33,108 bases of DNA from Candidatus Brockarchaeota archaeon (lineage in GTDB: Archaea; Thermoproteota; EX4484-205; JAAOZP01): contig JAFNIT010000013.1 of NCBI GenBank assembly GCA_017601345.1, forward strand, positions 1 to 33,108, in the 5' to 3' direction. A program made the position numbers and the translations under genes. The notes beneath the pieces are model-generated. The model was not told the origin of the DNA. It worked only from the letters and a program-made list of their open reading frames with translations, and made no database searches. The stretch's first letter is position 1, and every line of letters starts with the position of its first letter. Below are positions 1-7,386 of the stretch, one piece after another.

Positions 1-255
1 GCAGCAGGAGGAAGGACAGAAAAACCATTCCTCAAAGCAGGCACAAAGAGAAAACTGATGAGAAGCAGAGGAAGAAAATATCCAATCGTAAGAGGAGTAG
101 CAATGATAAGTGTTTATCACCCTCATGGTGGGGGGCGGCACCAGCATGTGGGTGGTTCTACGTCAGTTAGCCGTAATGCTCCACCTGGTGCTAAGGTTGG
201 TCTGATTGCTCCTAAGAAGACCGGTAGGAAGAAGGTTAGACAAGTATCTGGATAG
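1..255 (+). CDS. rpl2: Ribosomal protein L2 (uL2), C-terminal part, cut by window edge
   Basis: The frame is open from base 1 to the TAG at 253-255, giving the last 84 residues of the large-subunit protein L2, which binds 23S rRNA near the peptidyl-transferase centre. The fragment shows GGRTEKP near its start and the family signature [14 protein letters not shown] followed by SRNAPPG, a typical L2 C-terminal half. The real start lies outside the window; the ATG at 58 in the ORF track is internal. In most archaea L2 is directly followed by S19, but here a reversed gene begins 12 bases after the stop. The first ~37 codons prefer A-ending codons (GCA, GGA, AGA), the rest prefer T-ending ones (GGT, GCT). 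Identification is firm. Confidence 0.95.
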   Translation, partial: AAGGRTEKPFLKAGTKRKLMRSRGRKYPIVRGVAMISVYHPHGGGRHQHVGGSTSVSRNAPPGAKVGLIAPKKTGRKKVRQVSG

Positions 256-267
256 AGATTTAAAACA

Positions 268-991
268 TTAATTGTAAAAATCTCTCTGCTGATGGGTTAA
301 ATCTTCGGAAGGAGTTTTAAATATTTTTTCCATCCTCATCTTCTTTCCTTCAGGTTGTATGAGCCATGTCATCCAGCAAAGCTTACGGGCCTATATCCGC
401 AAGTTGAAGCGACTTCTTCAGCTTTCTTGATAAATCCCATATCATCGTTTACAGGCTCTAAGCCAGCTTTAACTAAAATCTCGTTGATCACTCTCTTAAC
501 GATCTTATCAGGCATCACGGTATCTATACCTCCCATCATCCTCAAGTATTGGAATGTGATTAAGCCTACTCCTCCAATCCTTCCAATAGAGTCTTCTCTC
601 CAATTTTCGAGGCTTGCACTTCTCGCCAGGTTCTCAGAGCTGTCTTATCGTCTTTGCTTAGAGCCGTCAAGTAAGAGGCGATTTCCTTAGCGATACTCCA
701 CGACCTCCTATTTCTCCACACGCTTATTAATCCGCTTATATTGGCTTCAGCAAGCTCTCTAAGATTCCTTATCCTTCCACTCTCAACAAACTTTTTGTTA
801 AATTCCTCAACCCTAGGGACAATTGCCGTGAAATAGTTTAAGCCTGTTGAAGTGAAGGCTACGTCAACGACCATTAAGACAACGCTCCCTCCCCACCTCT
901 CTGTTCGTAAACATCTTTCACAATGCTCCTTTAAGCCTGAAACCTTCTGCATATAGTTGTCAACTATTTCTTTCAATATGTGGCGAAGCAT
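268..991 (-). pseudogene. Frameshifted helix-hairpin-helix / DNA-glycosylase-like protein
   Basis: Three minus-strand reading frames join into one coherent protein of about 241 residues. The ATG at 991 opens a frame covering roughly the first 125 residues. A one-base loss near 624-628 (TGGCG where TGGGCG would keep frame) moves coding to a frame reading SLENWREDSIGRIGGVG and LITFQYLRMMGG. A second one-base loss near 380 (GTAAG where GTAAAG would fit) leads to LCWMTWLIQPEGKK and a TAA at 268-270. The GGVG segment followed by a helix and an Asp-rich stretch resembles the helix-hairpin-helix and following region of HhH-GPD DNA glycosylases, but I cannot identify a catalytic lysine with confidence. 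Both lesions are in short homopolymers, so this is either a decaying gene or a gene with sequencing errors. It is convergent with rpl2 and separates it from rps19. Fold assignment is tentative; coding nature is fairly sure. Confidence 0.6.
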
Positions 992-1130
992 TTGATTCTC
1001 ATCAATTAATTACGTTGTGTAATAACCCAACTTCCGGTTTGAATATTTATTATTTAGAACGCATCTCCGGCTATGTTTTTCCAGCTTTAGCTTATAAAAA
1101 GTATATCCTCCAGCTCAGCTTAAGGAAAGA

Positions 1131-1140
1131 TTCTTATATC
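1131..1140 (+). promoter_or_regulatory. TATA-like box before rps19
   Basis: TTCTTATATC is centred about 27 bases before the ATG at 1162, which fits a leaderless or near-leaderless archaeal promoter. A second AT-rich box (CTTATAAAAAG, around 1091-1101) could give a longer leader. rps19 needs its own promoter because the gene upstream faces the other way. Confidence 0.45.
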
Positions 1141-1161
1141 TGGCCTTCATACAAATGATGG

Positions 1162-1572
1162 ATGTCCACGGTTCCCATGTATAGGGGTAAGACGCTTGAG
1201 GAGTTGAATAGTCTTTCGATGAACGAGCTGATAAGGCTCCTCCCAGCCCGTATTAGGAGGACCCTGAAAAGAGGCTTACACCCTGAGAACAGAAAGCTTC
1301 TGGAGAATATTAGAAAGGTCAAGGCTGAGATGGCTAAGACAGGGACTCAGACGAGGAGGATAAGGACTCACAGGAGGGATATGCCGATACTTCCCGAAAT
1401 GGTAGGTTTAACGATAGAAGTTCACAACGGTAAGGACTTCATACCGGTTGAAATAACACTCGACAAAGTCGGACACTACCTCGGCGAGTTTGCGATAACG
1501 AATAAGAGGGTTATTCACGGTAAGCCTGGTGTAGGTGCTAGCAAATCGTCTACTTACGTGCCGTTGAAATAG
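1162..1572 (+). CDS. rps19: Ribosomal protein S19 (uS19)
   Basis: Small-subunit head protein that contacts S13 and the A-site side of the ribosome. The 136-residue product has the archaeal N-terminal extension ([20 protein letters not shown]) and the S19 core with [15 protein letters not shown], the NGKDF turn and a [10 protein letters not shown] segment, ending with a GVGASKSS tail rich in small residues as in archaeal S19. The ATG at 1162 is chosen because it gives the family-typical beginning. The gene is flanked by minus-strand genes on both sides, so it is probably transcribed alone, unlike the usual L2-S19-L22-S3 operon. Confidence 0.96.
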   Translation: MSTVPMYRGKTLEELNSLSMNELIRLLPARIRRTLKRGLHPENRKLLENIRKVKAEMAKTGTQTRRIRTHRRDMPILPEMVGLTIEVHNGKDFIPVEITLDKVGHYLGEFAITNKRVIHGKPGVGASKSSTYVPLK

Positions 1573-1602
1573 GAAAAATAGAAAAAGGTTTTTAACAGAG
1601 TA

Positions 1603-1824
1603 CTACTTACCGGTTTCCTTCCACACGTAGGTTATCCTGTCATCGATAACCAGGTATTCTCCACTCTCCTTAACGGAGAGCATCGGCTTCTTCAGTATTG
1701 TGGCGACCTTTCTCAACCCTTCTAGCGACTTAATATGTGCGACGTAACCGTCCGGGGTTCTCTCGAGCTTGTCGACGTTAACAGCCCTACGTATACTGGG
1801 CTCAGCCTCAACTTCCTTACTCAT
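1603..1824 (-). CDS. Small protein of unknown function (73 residues)
   Basis: I do not recognise this protein. It starts at ATG 1822-1824, is charged (rich in Lys, Glu, Asp and Arg) with no membrane segment, Cys cluster or obvious motif, and has an alternating hydrophobic pattern toward the C-terminus (PMLSVKESGEYLVIDDRITY) that suggests a small beta-rich fold. Evidence that it is real: it fills the only gap between rps19 and rpl22, has the base composition of its neighbours, and has AT-rich sequence upstream (GGCTTAAATTC near 1855-1865) for a promoter. The ORF on the plus strand opposite it does not look like a protein. It is convergent with rps19 and divergent from rpl22; no function is proposed. 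Confidence 0.62.
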   Translation of the reverse strand: MSKEVEAEPSIRRAVNVDKLERTPDGYVAHIKSLEGLRKVATILKKPMLSVKESGEYLVIDDRITYVWKETGK

Positions 1825-1880
1825 TTTTCATCGCTGAGACTCTTGTCCGTGGAGAATTTAAGCCTTCCTTATAGGGTGAC

Positions 1881-1896
1881 AAAATATTTAATAATT
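1881..1896 (+). promoter_or_regulatory. AT-rich promoter candidate for the L22-L30 operon
   Basis: AAAATATTTAATAATT lies 37-52 bases before the GTG of rpl22, in the divergent gap shared with the small minus-strand gene. It is the only strong TATA-like stretch ahead of the long run of overlapping ribosomal genes and so is the best candidate for its main promoter. Confidence 0.45.
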
Positions 1897-1932
1897 AGCG
1901 TCTATTTCTGTCTCGCTCCCGCGAGCTAACCG

Positions 1933-2409
1933 GTGGCGAATTTGCCAAGCTTCAAGTATAGTCTGATGGAGGCGGATAAGTCGCGTTCGGCTAAGGCCAG
2001 TCTCAGAGAAGTTAGAATATCCCCCAAGCACGCGGTAGAAGTAGCTAGGTTCATTAAGGGGCTTAGAATCCCAGAGGCTCGTGATAGGCTTGAGGCTGTG
2101 GTGAGAATGGAGATGCCTGTCCCATTCCGGAGGCATAGGAAAAAGGTTCCTCACAGAAGGGGAATTGAAGGGTTCGACTCCGGAAGGTACCCAGTTAAGA
2201 CTGCCCGTTTCTTCCTTAAGCTAATATCCCAGCTCGAGGCCAATGCAGAGTACAAGGGTCTTTCTCCAGATAGGATGAGGATAATAGGGGTTGTTGTTCA
2301 CAGGGGTAGGAAGTTAAAAAGATACATGCCCAGGGCCTTCGGCAGGGCCACGCCCAGGTTTGAAACGCTTACGCATGTAGAGGCCCTGGCTGTTGAGGAG
2401 GCTGGTTGA
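1933..2409 (+). CDS. rpl22: Ribosomal protein L22 (uL22)
   Basis: Large-subunit protein lining the nascent-peptide exit tunnel. The 158-residue product carries the archaeal L22 beginning (GTG start, LPSFKYS), the ISPKHAVEVARFIKG helix, and the loop-plus-tail region KRYMPRAFGRATPRF that reaches the tunnel wall. GTG 1933 gives the correct family start. It is the first gene of the co-directional run and is followed one base later by rps3. Confidence 0.97.
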   Translation: MANLPSFKYSLMEADKSRSAKASLREVRISPKHAVEVARFIKGLRIPEARDRLEAVVRMEMPVPFRRHRKKVPHRRGIEGFDSGRYPVKTARFFLKLISQLEANAEYKGLSPDRMRIIGVVVHRGRKLKRYMPRAFGRATPRFETLTHVEALAVEEAG

Positions 2410-2410
2410 A

Positions 2411-3061
2411 TTGTCCAGCAGGAGGAAGCTAATATTTTACAAGAGGGTTCTCAATATGGGTAAGCTGCTGCAGCAGATTGACGATTTTCTGAAAGAGTAT
2501 TTAAAGGACGGAGGATATATGGGCTGTAAGGTTCTGAATGTTCCAATGGGTCTTGTAGTAACTATATATACGAGTAAGCCTGGGCTTGTCATAGGTCCAG
2601 ACGGAAGGAGAATTAGGGAGCTTCAAGACATTCTCAAGGAGAAGTTCAACCTTGAGAACCCACAGGTAAACGTAGCTGAGGTTGAGAATCCTGATTTAGA
2701 GCCGCAGCTTGTCGCCCAAATGATATGCAGGGCTCTTGAGAAGGGTGTCAAATACCGTAGGGCGGCTAGGGTTGCTTTACGCAGGGTTGCTGCCGCGGGT
2801 GCAATAGGCTGCGAGATAAGGATAGCTGGTAAGCTTACCACGGATAGGGCTAGATTCGAGAAGTTCAGCTACGGCTACATGCCTGCAGCCGGAGACCCTG
2901 CGATTAAGTATGTCAAGGTAGGTAAGGCAAGTGTTCTATTGCCGCAGGGAATTATGGGTGTCAAGGTAAAGATATTGAAAGAGGCTGTCTTCCCAGATCA
3001 GGTGCAACTGGTCGGAGCCCAGCAGGAGAGTGTTGAAGTTGGCAAGGCTGAAAGCAAGTGA
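2411..3061 (+). CDS. rps3: Ribosomal protein S3 (uS3)
   Basis: Small-subunit protein at the mRNA entry channel. The 216-residue product has the KH domain with the GLVIGPDGRRIRELQ loop, followed by the S3 C-terminal domain (GAIGCEIRIAGKL). I place the start at TTG 2411, one base after the rpl22 stop, because GAGGAG lies about ten bases upstream; the ORF-track start at TTG 2393 would overlap rpl22 and add six residues that do not look like S3. The 3' end overlaps rpl29, which suggests translational coupling. Confidence 0.95.
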   Translation: MSSRRKLIFYKRVLNMGKLLQQIDDFLKEYLKDGGYMGCKVLNVPMGLVVTIYTSKPGLVIGPDGRRIRELQDILKEKFNLENPQVNVAEVENPDLEPQLVAQMICRALEKGVKYRRAARVALRRVAAAGAIGCEIRIAGKLTTDRARFEKFSYGYMPAAGDPAIKYVKVGKASVLLPQGIMGVKVKILKEAVFPDQVQLVGAQQESVEVGKAESK

Positions 3062-3239
3062 GATAAGGGGTATGAGCAGAGAGGAGAGGCTTAAGAAGCT
3101 CCAAGAGTTACGTAACGAGCTAATGGTCGCGAGGATGAGGGCTGCATCAGGGCTTGAGGAAAACACTAAGGCTATCAGGGAGTTGAAACGCGCCATAGCT
3201 AGAATACTAACTGTGGAGAAGGAGGAGGAAAGGAAATGA
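3039..3239 (+). CDS. rpl29: Ribosomal protein L29 (uL29)
   Basis: Small two-helix protein at the tunnel exit that helps dock the signal recognition particle. It reads ARLKASEIRGMSREERLKKL followed by a second long helix, which is the L29 pattern. TTG 3039 is preferred because AGGAGAG lies eight bases upstream and the product (66 residues) then begins like other archaeal L29 proteins; GTG 3030 and TTG 3033 are also in frame. It overlaps the end of rps3 and shares ATGA with the RNase P protein gene that follows. Confidence 0.92.
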   Translation: MARLKASEIRGMSREERLKKLQELRNELMVARMRAASGLEENTKAIRELKRAIARILTVEKEEERK

Positions 3240-3505
3240 GGGCGCCGAGCAATCTTGCATACCATGAGCTAATAGGGCTTCCCGTAAAGGTTCTAAACGA
3301 AGATGGGGGTCTACCAATTCTCTTAGGGAAAGTCGTCTGGGAGACTAAGAATACTCTTGTTATAGTTTCTGAGAAGGGACGGCGCCTCATTATTCCAAAG
3401 CAGCACAAGGTTTTCGTCTTTAAGCTTGGCGATAAAGAGGTCACGCTTAGAGGAGAATCCATAGCGTTCAGGCCCGAGGACAGGACAGGGAGGATGGACC
3501 CTTGA
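3236..3505 (+). CDS. rnp1: RNase P protein component 1 (Rpp29/Pop4 family)
   Basis: Subunit of the RNase P ribonucleoprotein that matures tRNA 5' ends. The 89-residue protein has the Rpp29 Sm-like beta barrel: an NLAYHELIGLPVKV opening, GKVVWETKNTLVI in the middle, and IIPKQHKVFVF near the end. Position between L29 and S17 is the standard archaeal location for this gene. The ATG overlaps the rpl29 stop by four bases. The family and the context agree. Confidence 0.93.
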   Translation: MRAPSNLAYHELIGLPVKVLNEDGGLPILLGKVVWETKNTLVIVSEKGRRLIIPKQHKVFVFKLGDKEVTLRGESIAFRPEDRTGRMDP

Positions 3506-3825
3506 GCTTCCTTAAAGGCCTCGGATTAAAACCTCCGGAGAACAAGTGTGAAGATAAGAAATGTCCTTTCCATGGGAATGTTAGGGTTAGGGGAAGCATA
3601 TTCGAGGGCATCGTGGTTTCTGATAAGATGAAGAACACGGTAGTAGTCATGAGGGAATACCTCCATTACGTTCCAAAGTACAAGCGTTACATGAGGAAGA
3701 GAAGCAGAATCCCGTCCCATAATCCTCCCTGCATTGCCGCTAGGACAGGAGATAGAGTTATAATAGGGGAGACGAGGCCATTAAGCAAGACTGTTCACTT
3801 CGTAGTGCTGGGAAAGGTGGTCTAG
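3502..3825 (+). CDS. rps17: Ribosomal protein S17 (uS17)
   Basis: Primary 16S rRNA-binding protein of the small-subunit body, with an OB fold. The 107-residue product shows CEDKKCPFHGNVRVRG, the archaeal N-terminal block with two cysteines, then FEGIVVSDKMKNTVVV and GDRVIIGETRPLSKTVHF, which are S17 hallmarks. TTG 3502 overlaps the preceding stop (TTGA). Two bases separate it from the ATG of rpl14. Confidence 0.96.
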   Translation: MSFLKGLGLKPPENKCEDKKCPFHGNVRVRGSIFEGIVVSDKMKNTVVVMREYLHYVPKYKRYMRKRSRIPSHNPPCIAARTGDRVIIGETRPLSKTVHFVVLGKVV

Positions 3826-3826
3826 G

Positions 3827-4264
3827 ATGGCAATGAAGAAATCGAGGGCTGTTTCCGCTAAGGGCATTTTAGAGTATAGGTTGCACGGCTCCCGGGGGCT
3901 GCCTGTCGGTGCTAACTTAGTGTGTGCAGACAATTCCGGGGCGAGGGTTCTCAGAATAGTACAAGTGTATAGGACTGGTAGCCGGCTGAGGCGCAGACCC
4001 TCTGCGAAAGTAGGCGACTTAGTTACTGTTGCAGTTAAGAAGGGTACGCCTGACCTTAAGAACAAGCTTATGAAGGCGATAATAATAAGGCAGCGTTATC
4101 CTGTTAGGAGGAGAGATGGGCTTAGAGTCGTTTTCGAAGACAACGCTGCTGTTCTCGTAACCCCTGAGGGTGATATTAAGGGCACTGAGATCAAAGGCCC
4201 CGTGGCTAAAGAAGCTGTTGACCTTTGGCCTAAGCTTTCTGCGCTTGCCTCAATGGTGGTGTGA
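3827..4264 (+). CDS. rpl14: Ribosomal protein L14 (uL14)
   Basis: Large-subunit interface protein. The 145-residue product contains LVCADNSGARVLRIVQV, GDLVTVAVKKGTPDL and the C-terminal block FEDNAAVLVTPEGDIKGT, all conserved in L14. An archaeal N-terminal extension precedes the core. GGATGG places the ATG at 3827 two bases after the rps17 stop. No oddities. Confidence 0.97.
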   Translation: MAMKKSRAVSAKGILEYRLHGSRGLPVGANLVCADNSGARVLRIVQVYRTGSRLRRRPSAKVGDLVTVAVKKGTPDLKNKLMKAIIIRQRYPVRRRDGLRVVFEDNAAVLVTPEGDIKGTEIKGPVAKEAVDLWPKLSALASMVV

Positions 4265-4269
4265 AAAAC

Positions 4270-4617
4270 ATGAACGAGAGACACTTAGCCTACAAGTCCT
4301 CCTCCGTCCACCTTAGTCGTGAGCTTAGGGCAAAGTACGGTTTCAGGAGCCTGCCGATTAGGGCCGGAGACAGAGTCCTCATAATAAGGGGGGACTATAA
4401 GGGTGTTGAGGGTGATGTAAGTAGGGTTGATAGGAATAGGGGGCGTGTCTACATTTCCGGCGTCTATAGGGAGAATGCCCGTGGGGAGCAAAGACTAGTG
4501 CCGATACCCTTGAGCTCCATCATACTTGTTAAAATCGACGAGAAGGATAGGTGGAGACAACGTATCATAGGGAGGAAGCGTAAGCCTGCTACGGAGGTTT
4601 CTGAAAGTGGCGCGTAA
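4270..4617 (+). CDS. rpl24: Ribosomal protein L24 (uL24)
   Basis: Assembly-initiating 23S rRNA-binding protein with a KOW domain. The KOW motif is seen in IRAGDRVLIIRGDYKGVEG, followed by a VYISGVYREN strand pair. ATG 4270 gives 115 residues beginning MNERHLAYKSS; the GTG at 4261, which overlaps the rpl14 stop, is an alternative only three residues longer. A GGTGGTG stretch about eight bases upstream favours the ATG. The end overlaps rps4e by 11 bases. Confidence 0.94.
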   Translation: MNERHLAYKSSSVHLSRELRAKYGFRSLPIRAGDRVLIIRGDYKGVEGDVSRVDRNRGRVYISGVYRENARGEQRLVPIPLSSIILVKIDEKDRWRQRIIGRKRKPATEVSESGA

Positions 4618-5326
4618 AGGAGGGTCGAAGAGCCTCAAGAGGTATGCTGCTCCCACTCCCATGCAGGTAGTTAGCGTCAAGGAGAAGAAGTTTATCACTA
4701 GGCCTGAGCCAGGTCCCCATCGGCTTAAGCTTTCACTACCGCTGCAGGTTGTGGTAAGGGACCTTTTGAAAATAGCTGAGACGGGGAGGGAAGCGAGGAA
4801 TATTATAAAACGCTCTTTGATTCTTGTAGATGGGGTGGTCAGAACATCGCATAAATTTCCTGTTGGTTTAATGGATGTTGTAAGCATTAGGGAGCTTGAC
4901 AAGCATTACCGGATGCTCGTTGACAGCAAGGGTAGGCTGACACCGGTTGAATCCTCCATTGAGGAATCGTCAATGAAGATATGTAGGATAAATAAGAAAT
5001 ACCTTTACCGCGGGAAGATAATGCTTGCCACCGAGGATGGTAGGACTTTTGAAACCTACGATAATTCTCTTAACGTGGGCGGTTCGCTTCTTGTGAAGAT
5101 CCCTGAGGGTACTGTGGTAGATAAGGCTCCGCTTGCACAGGGTTATGTTGCATATGTGTTCTCAGGTAAGCATGCTGGCAGCATCGGTGTTGTGAAATCA
5201 ATCTCCGAATCAAGCCTGCTTCGCGACAGTACTGTTAAAATTGCCATTAACAGTAGGGAGGTAAACACAATTAGAGACTATGTTATGGTAGTCGGGAGGG
5301 AGAAGCCTTGGCTGAGGCTGTTTTAG
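4607..5326 (+). CDS. rps4e: Ribosomal protein S4e (eS4)
   Basis: Archaeal/eukaryotic small-subunit protein with an S4-like RNA-binding region and a KOW domain. The 239-residue product begins MARKGGSKSLKRYAAP, has the S4-like segment IIKRSLILVDGVVRTSHKFPVG, and a C-terminal KOW part (FSGKHAGSIGVVKSI). GTG 4607 sits inside the end of rpl24, and the 3' end overlaps rpl5, consistent with tight coupling. No defect seen. Confidence 0.97.
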   Translation: MARKGGSKSLKRYAAPTPMQVVSVKEKKFITRPEPGPHRLKLSLPLQVVVRDLLKIAETGREARNIIKRSLILVDGVVRTSHKFPVGLMDVVSIRELDKHYRMLVDSKGRLTPVESSIEESSMKICRINKKYLYRGKIMLATEDGRTFETYDNSLNVGGSLLVKIPEGTVVDKAPLAQGYVAYVFSGKHAGSIGVVKSISESSLLRDSTVKIAINSREVNTIRDYVMVVGREKPWLRLF

Positions 5327-5850
5327 AAAGGAGAGAAGAAGGGCATGAGAATCCTATGAGGAGTATTAAGATAGAGAAGGTTGTGGTGAACATATGCCCA
5401 GGTAAGCCAGGTGACCAATTGGAGAAAGCTAAGCAAGTTTTAACCCTTTTGACAGGTATGAAGCCTGCTGAGAGGAGAGCTAGGAAGACCATAAAGGAAT
5501 TCGGAGTCAGAAGACGTGAGGCAATTGCTGCTATCGTTACGCTCAGAGGCAGGAAGGCTGAAGAGTTTCTTTCAAAGGCTTTCAGCGCTATAGGCAGGAG
5601 GATAAAGGCATCAAGCTTCCAAGACGGGGTTTTCAGCTTTGGCGTTAGAGAACATATCCAATTCCCCGGGGTCAAATATGATCCTAAGACAGGCGTCTTC
5701 GGAATGGACGTTTGCGTTAAACTATGTAGGCCCGGTTTCCGCGTCATGTACAGAAGGCGTCGCAGGAGTAAGGTTGGTGCATTTCACAGGATTACAAGGG
5801 AGGAAGCAATAAGCTTCATAAAGGAAAATTTCGGGGTGGAGGTTGTTTAA
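5308..5850 (+). CDS. rpl5: Ribosomal protein L5 (uL5)
   Basis: Large-subunit central-protuberance protein that binds 5S rRNA. It has [20 protein letters not shown] at the start, the [20 protein letters not shown] block, and the C-terminal [19 protein letters not shown] segment. TTG 5308 gives a 180-residue protein whose first ~15 residues are a little longer than usual; ATG 5356 (MRSIKIEKV) is a plausible shorter start with GAGG nearby. It lies between S4e and S14 as in other archaea. Confidence 0.95.
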   Translation: MAEAVLERREEGHENPMRSIKIEKVVVNICPGKPGDQLEKAKQVLTLLTGMKPAERRARKTIKEFGVRRREAIAAIVTLRGRKAEEFLSKAFSAIGRRIKASSFQDGVFSFGVREHIQFPGVKYDPKTGVFGMDVCVKLCRPGFRVMYRRRRRSKVGAFHRITREEAISFIKENFGVEVV

Positions 5851-5851
5851 C

Positions 5852-6013
5852 ATGGTTCGTCAAAAACCCAAGAAAAGGACGTTCGGAAAAGGTGCGAGGC
5901 CTTGTATCAGGTGCGGTTCATACGGTCCCATAATAAGACAATACGGTTTGAACTATTGTAGGCACTGTTTTAGAGAAATCGCCCCGATGCTAGGGTTCAA
6001 AAAGTATAACTGA
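5852..6013 (+). CDS. rps14: Ribosomal protein S14, zinc-binding type (uS14)
   Basis: Not in the ORF track because it is only 53 residues. The ATG at 5852 is one base after the rpl5 stop and the frame ends with TGA at 6011-6013. It reads [19 protein letters not shown] and [19 protein letters not shown], giving two CxxC pairs that bind one zinc ion and the short archaeal S14 architecture. S14 sits in the small-subunit head next to S3 and S10. Position between L5 and S8 is standard. Confidence 0.96.
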   Translation: MVRQKPKKRTFGKGARPCIRCGSYGPIIRQYGLNYCRHCFREIAPMLGFKKYN

Positions 6014-6024
6014 GGTGTGCGGCA

Positions 6025-6417
6025 TTGACTCTCAACGACCCTCTTGCAAATGCGCTGTCGACGCTTCAAAACTCAGACCTTAGGAGGAAAAAGGAATGCA
6101 TAATCTCCCCTGCTTCTAATCTTATAGGACATGTTCTTAAGATACTGCAACAATCTGGATACATAGGAGAATTCGAATTCATTGACGATGGTAAAGCGGG
6201 CTTCTTCAGGGTGCAGCTGATAGGGAGGATAAACAAATGTAGGGCTATTAAACCGAGGTTTCCAACGTCTTATCGAGATATTGAGAAGTTTGAGAAAATG
6301 TTCCTCCCGGCTTACAAGGTTGGATTATTAATCATATCATCCCCCGAGGGTTTGATGACGCATATAGAAGCCAAGAGTAGAAAGATTGGAGGAAGGCTGA
6401 TTGCATATGTCTACTAG
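6025..6417 (+). CDS. rps8: Ribosomal protein S8 (uS8)
   Basis: 16S rRNA-binding protein of the platform. The 130-residue product begins [16 protein letters not shown], contains [20 protein letters not shown] and ends with [19 protein letters not shown], the typical archaeal S8 C-terminal RNA-binding block. TTG 6025 lies 11 bases after the rps14 stop. The 3' end overlaps the rpl6 start. Confidence 0.96.
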   Translation: MTLNDPLANALSTLQNSDLRRKKECIISPASNLIGHVLKILQQSGYIGEFEFIDDGKAGFFRVQLIGRINKCRAIKPRFPTSYRDIEKFEKMFLPAYKVGLLIISSPEGLMTHIEAKSRKIGGRLIAYVY

Positions 6418-6979
6418 CGTTATGAATGCTGTTTATGCTGAGAGTGTTGAAGCTATTGAGGGAGTTAGAATGAGCCTTAATGATTCCACTGTAATCGTAG
6501 AAGGACCCCTTGGAAAGTTGTCTAAGGATTTTTCTCATACCGGCTTAAGGCTGATGCTTGATGGAAGTACGCTCAGAATAATATGCACGAAGAAGGGTAA
6601 GAAGTTTAAAGCTCTAGTTGGAACAATTGCTAAGCTTGTCAGAAACATGATGGAAGGAGTACTCTACGGCTACATGGTCAAGCTTAAAATAGTATACTCT
6701 CATTTCCCTGTGACAGTGAAATACGATAAGTCCAGCAACGTTGTCTCTATACACAATTTCTTGGGTGAGAAATCACCCCGATGCTTTAAGGTCCCTTTCA
6801 AAAATATAGACATTAGTGTTTCCGGGCAAGACATAATTGTCACAGGCTTAGATAAGAACGAAGTAACTCAAGTCGCTGCGATGTTCGAGCTGGCTACGAA
6901 GATTAAGGATAAGGATCCGAGGATCTACATAGATGGTATATATGTCGTTGAAAAAAGGTTCTGGAGGCGAGAGGGTTGA
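6407..6979 (+). CDS. rpl6: Ribosomal protein L6 (uL6)
   Basis: Large-subunit protein near the factor-binding stalk base, made of two related alpha/beta domains. Seen here: [16 protein letters not shown] in domain 1, then [20 protein letters not shown] linking to domain 2 with [14 protein letters not shown] and [17 protein letters not shown] 6407 (190 residues) is preferred over the upstream TTG 6401. It overlaps rps8 and rpl32e by a few bases at each end. Confidence 0.95.
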   Translation: MSTSVMNAVYAESVEAIEGVRMSLNDSTVIVEGPLGKLSKDFSHTGLRLMLDGSTLRIICTKKGKKFKALVGTIAKLVRNMMEGVLYGYMVKLKIVYSHFPVTVKYDKSSNVVSIHNFLGEKSPRCFKVPFKNIDISVSGQDIIVTGLDKNEVTQVAAMFELATKIKDKDPRIYIDGIYVVEKRFWRREG

Positions 6980-7386
6980 ACACCCAGGCTAAGAGGCTTG
7001 TTGCATTGAGGAGAAGACGCAAGAAAACTAAGCCGGAGTTCGTAAGACAGGAGAGTTGGAGGTATGTCAGGCTGGACGAGAGCTGGCGTAAACCCAGGGG
7101 TAAGGACAGTAAGATGAGGCTCAGGTTTAAAGGATGGCCTAAAATAGTCAAAGTAGGATACGGCTCCCCAAGGAAGACTAGGGGGCTACATCCCTCAGGC
7201 CTTAAGCCTATTCTAATCTCGTCCAGACGCGACCTTGAAGAAGCAGGCTCTCCTGAGGGGAAGATACTTGTTTTCTCTTCGAAACTGGGTAGGAGGCTCA
7301 GAGAGGCTTTTGCGAAAGAAGCATTGTCGAAAGGCTTCGCCATAGCTAACTATGAGGCTAAGATTGTTAAGACGGAGGGGGCTTAG
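6976..7386 (+). CDS. rpl32e: Ribosomal protein L32e (eL32)
   Basis: Archaeal/eukaryotic large-subunit protein. The 136-residue product shows KKTKPEFVRQESWRYVRL, SWRKPRGKDSKMRLRFKG, and GYGSPRKTRGLHPSGL, a diagnostic L32e run. TTG 6976 overlaps the rpl6 stop (TTGA). It follows L6 and precedes L19e as in most archaeal spc-type operons. No anomalies. Confidence 0.96.
   Translation: MNTQAKRLVALRRRRKKTKPEFVRQESWRYVRLDESWRKPRGKDSKMRLRFKGWPKIVKVGYGSPRKTRGLHPSGLKPILISSRRDLEEAGSPEGKILVFSSKLGRRLREAFAKEALSKGFAIANYEAKIVKTEGA

Noticed and set aside
602-660. BHB intron as cause of the frame change in the glycosylase-like gene
   Set aside because: No matching helices or bulges flank the site, and a one-base loss in a G run explains it.
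355-690. Plus-strand ORF of 111 residues
   Set aside because: It is the shadow of the minus-strand frameshifted gene, whose antisense frames carry the conserved-looking sequence.
2393-2410. Upstream TTG 2393 as the start of rps3
   Set aside because: It would overlap rpl22 and add residues unlike S3; TTG 2411 has a better placed GAGGAG.
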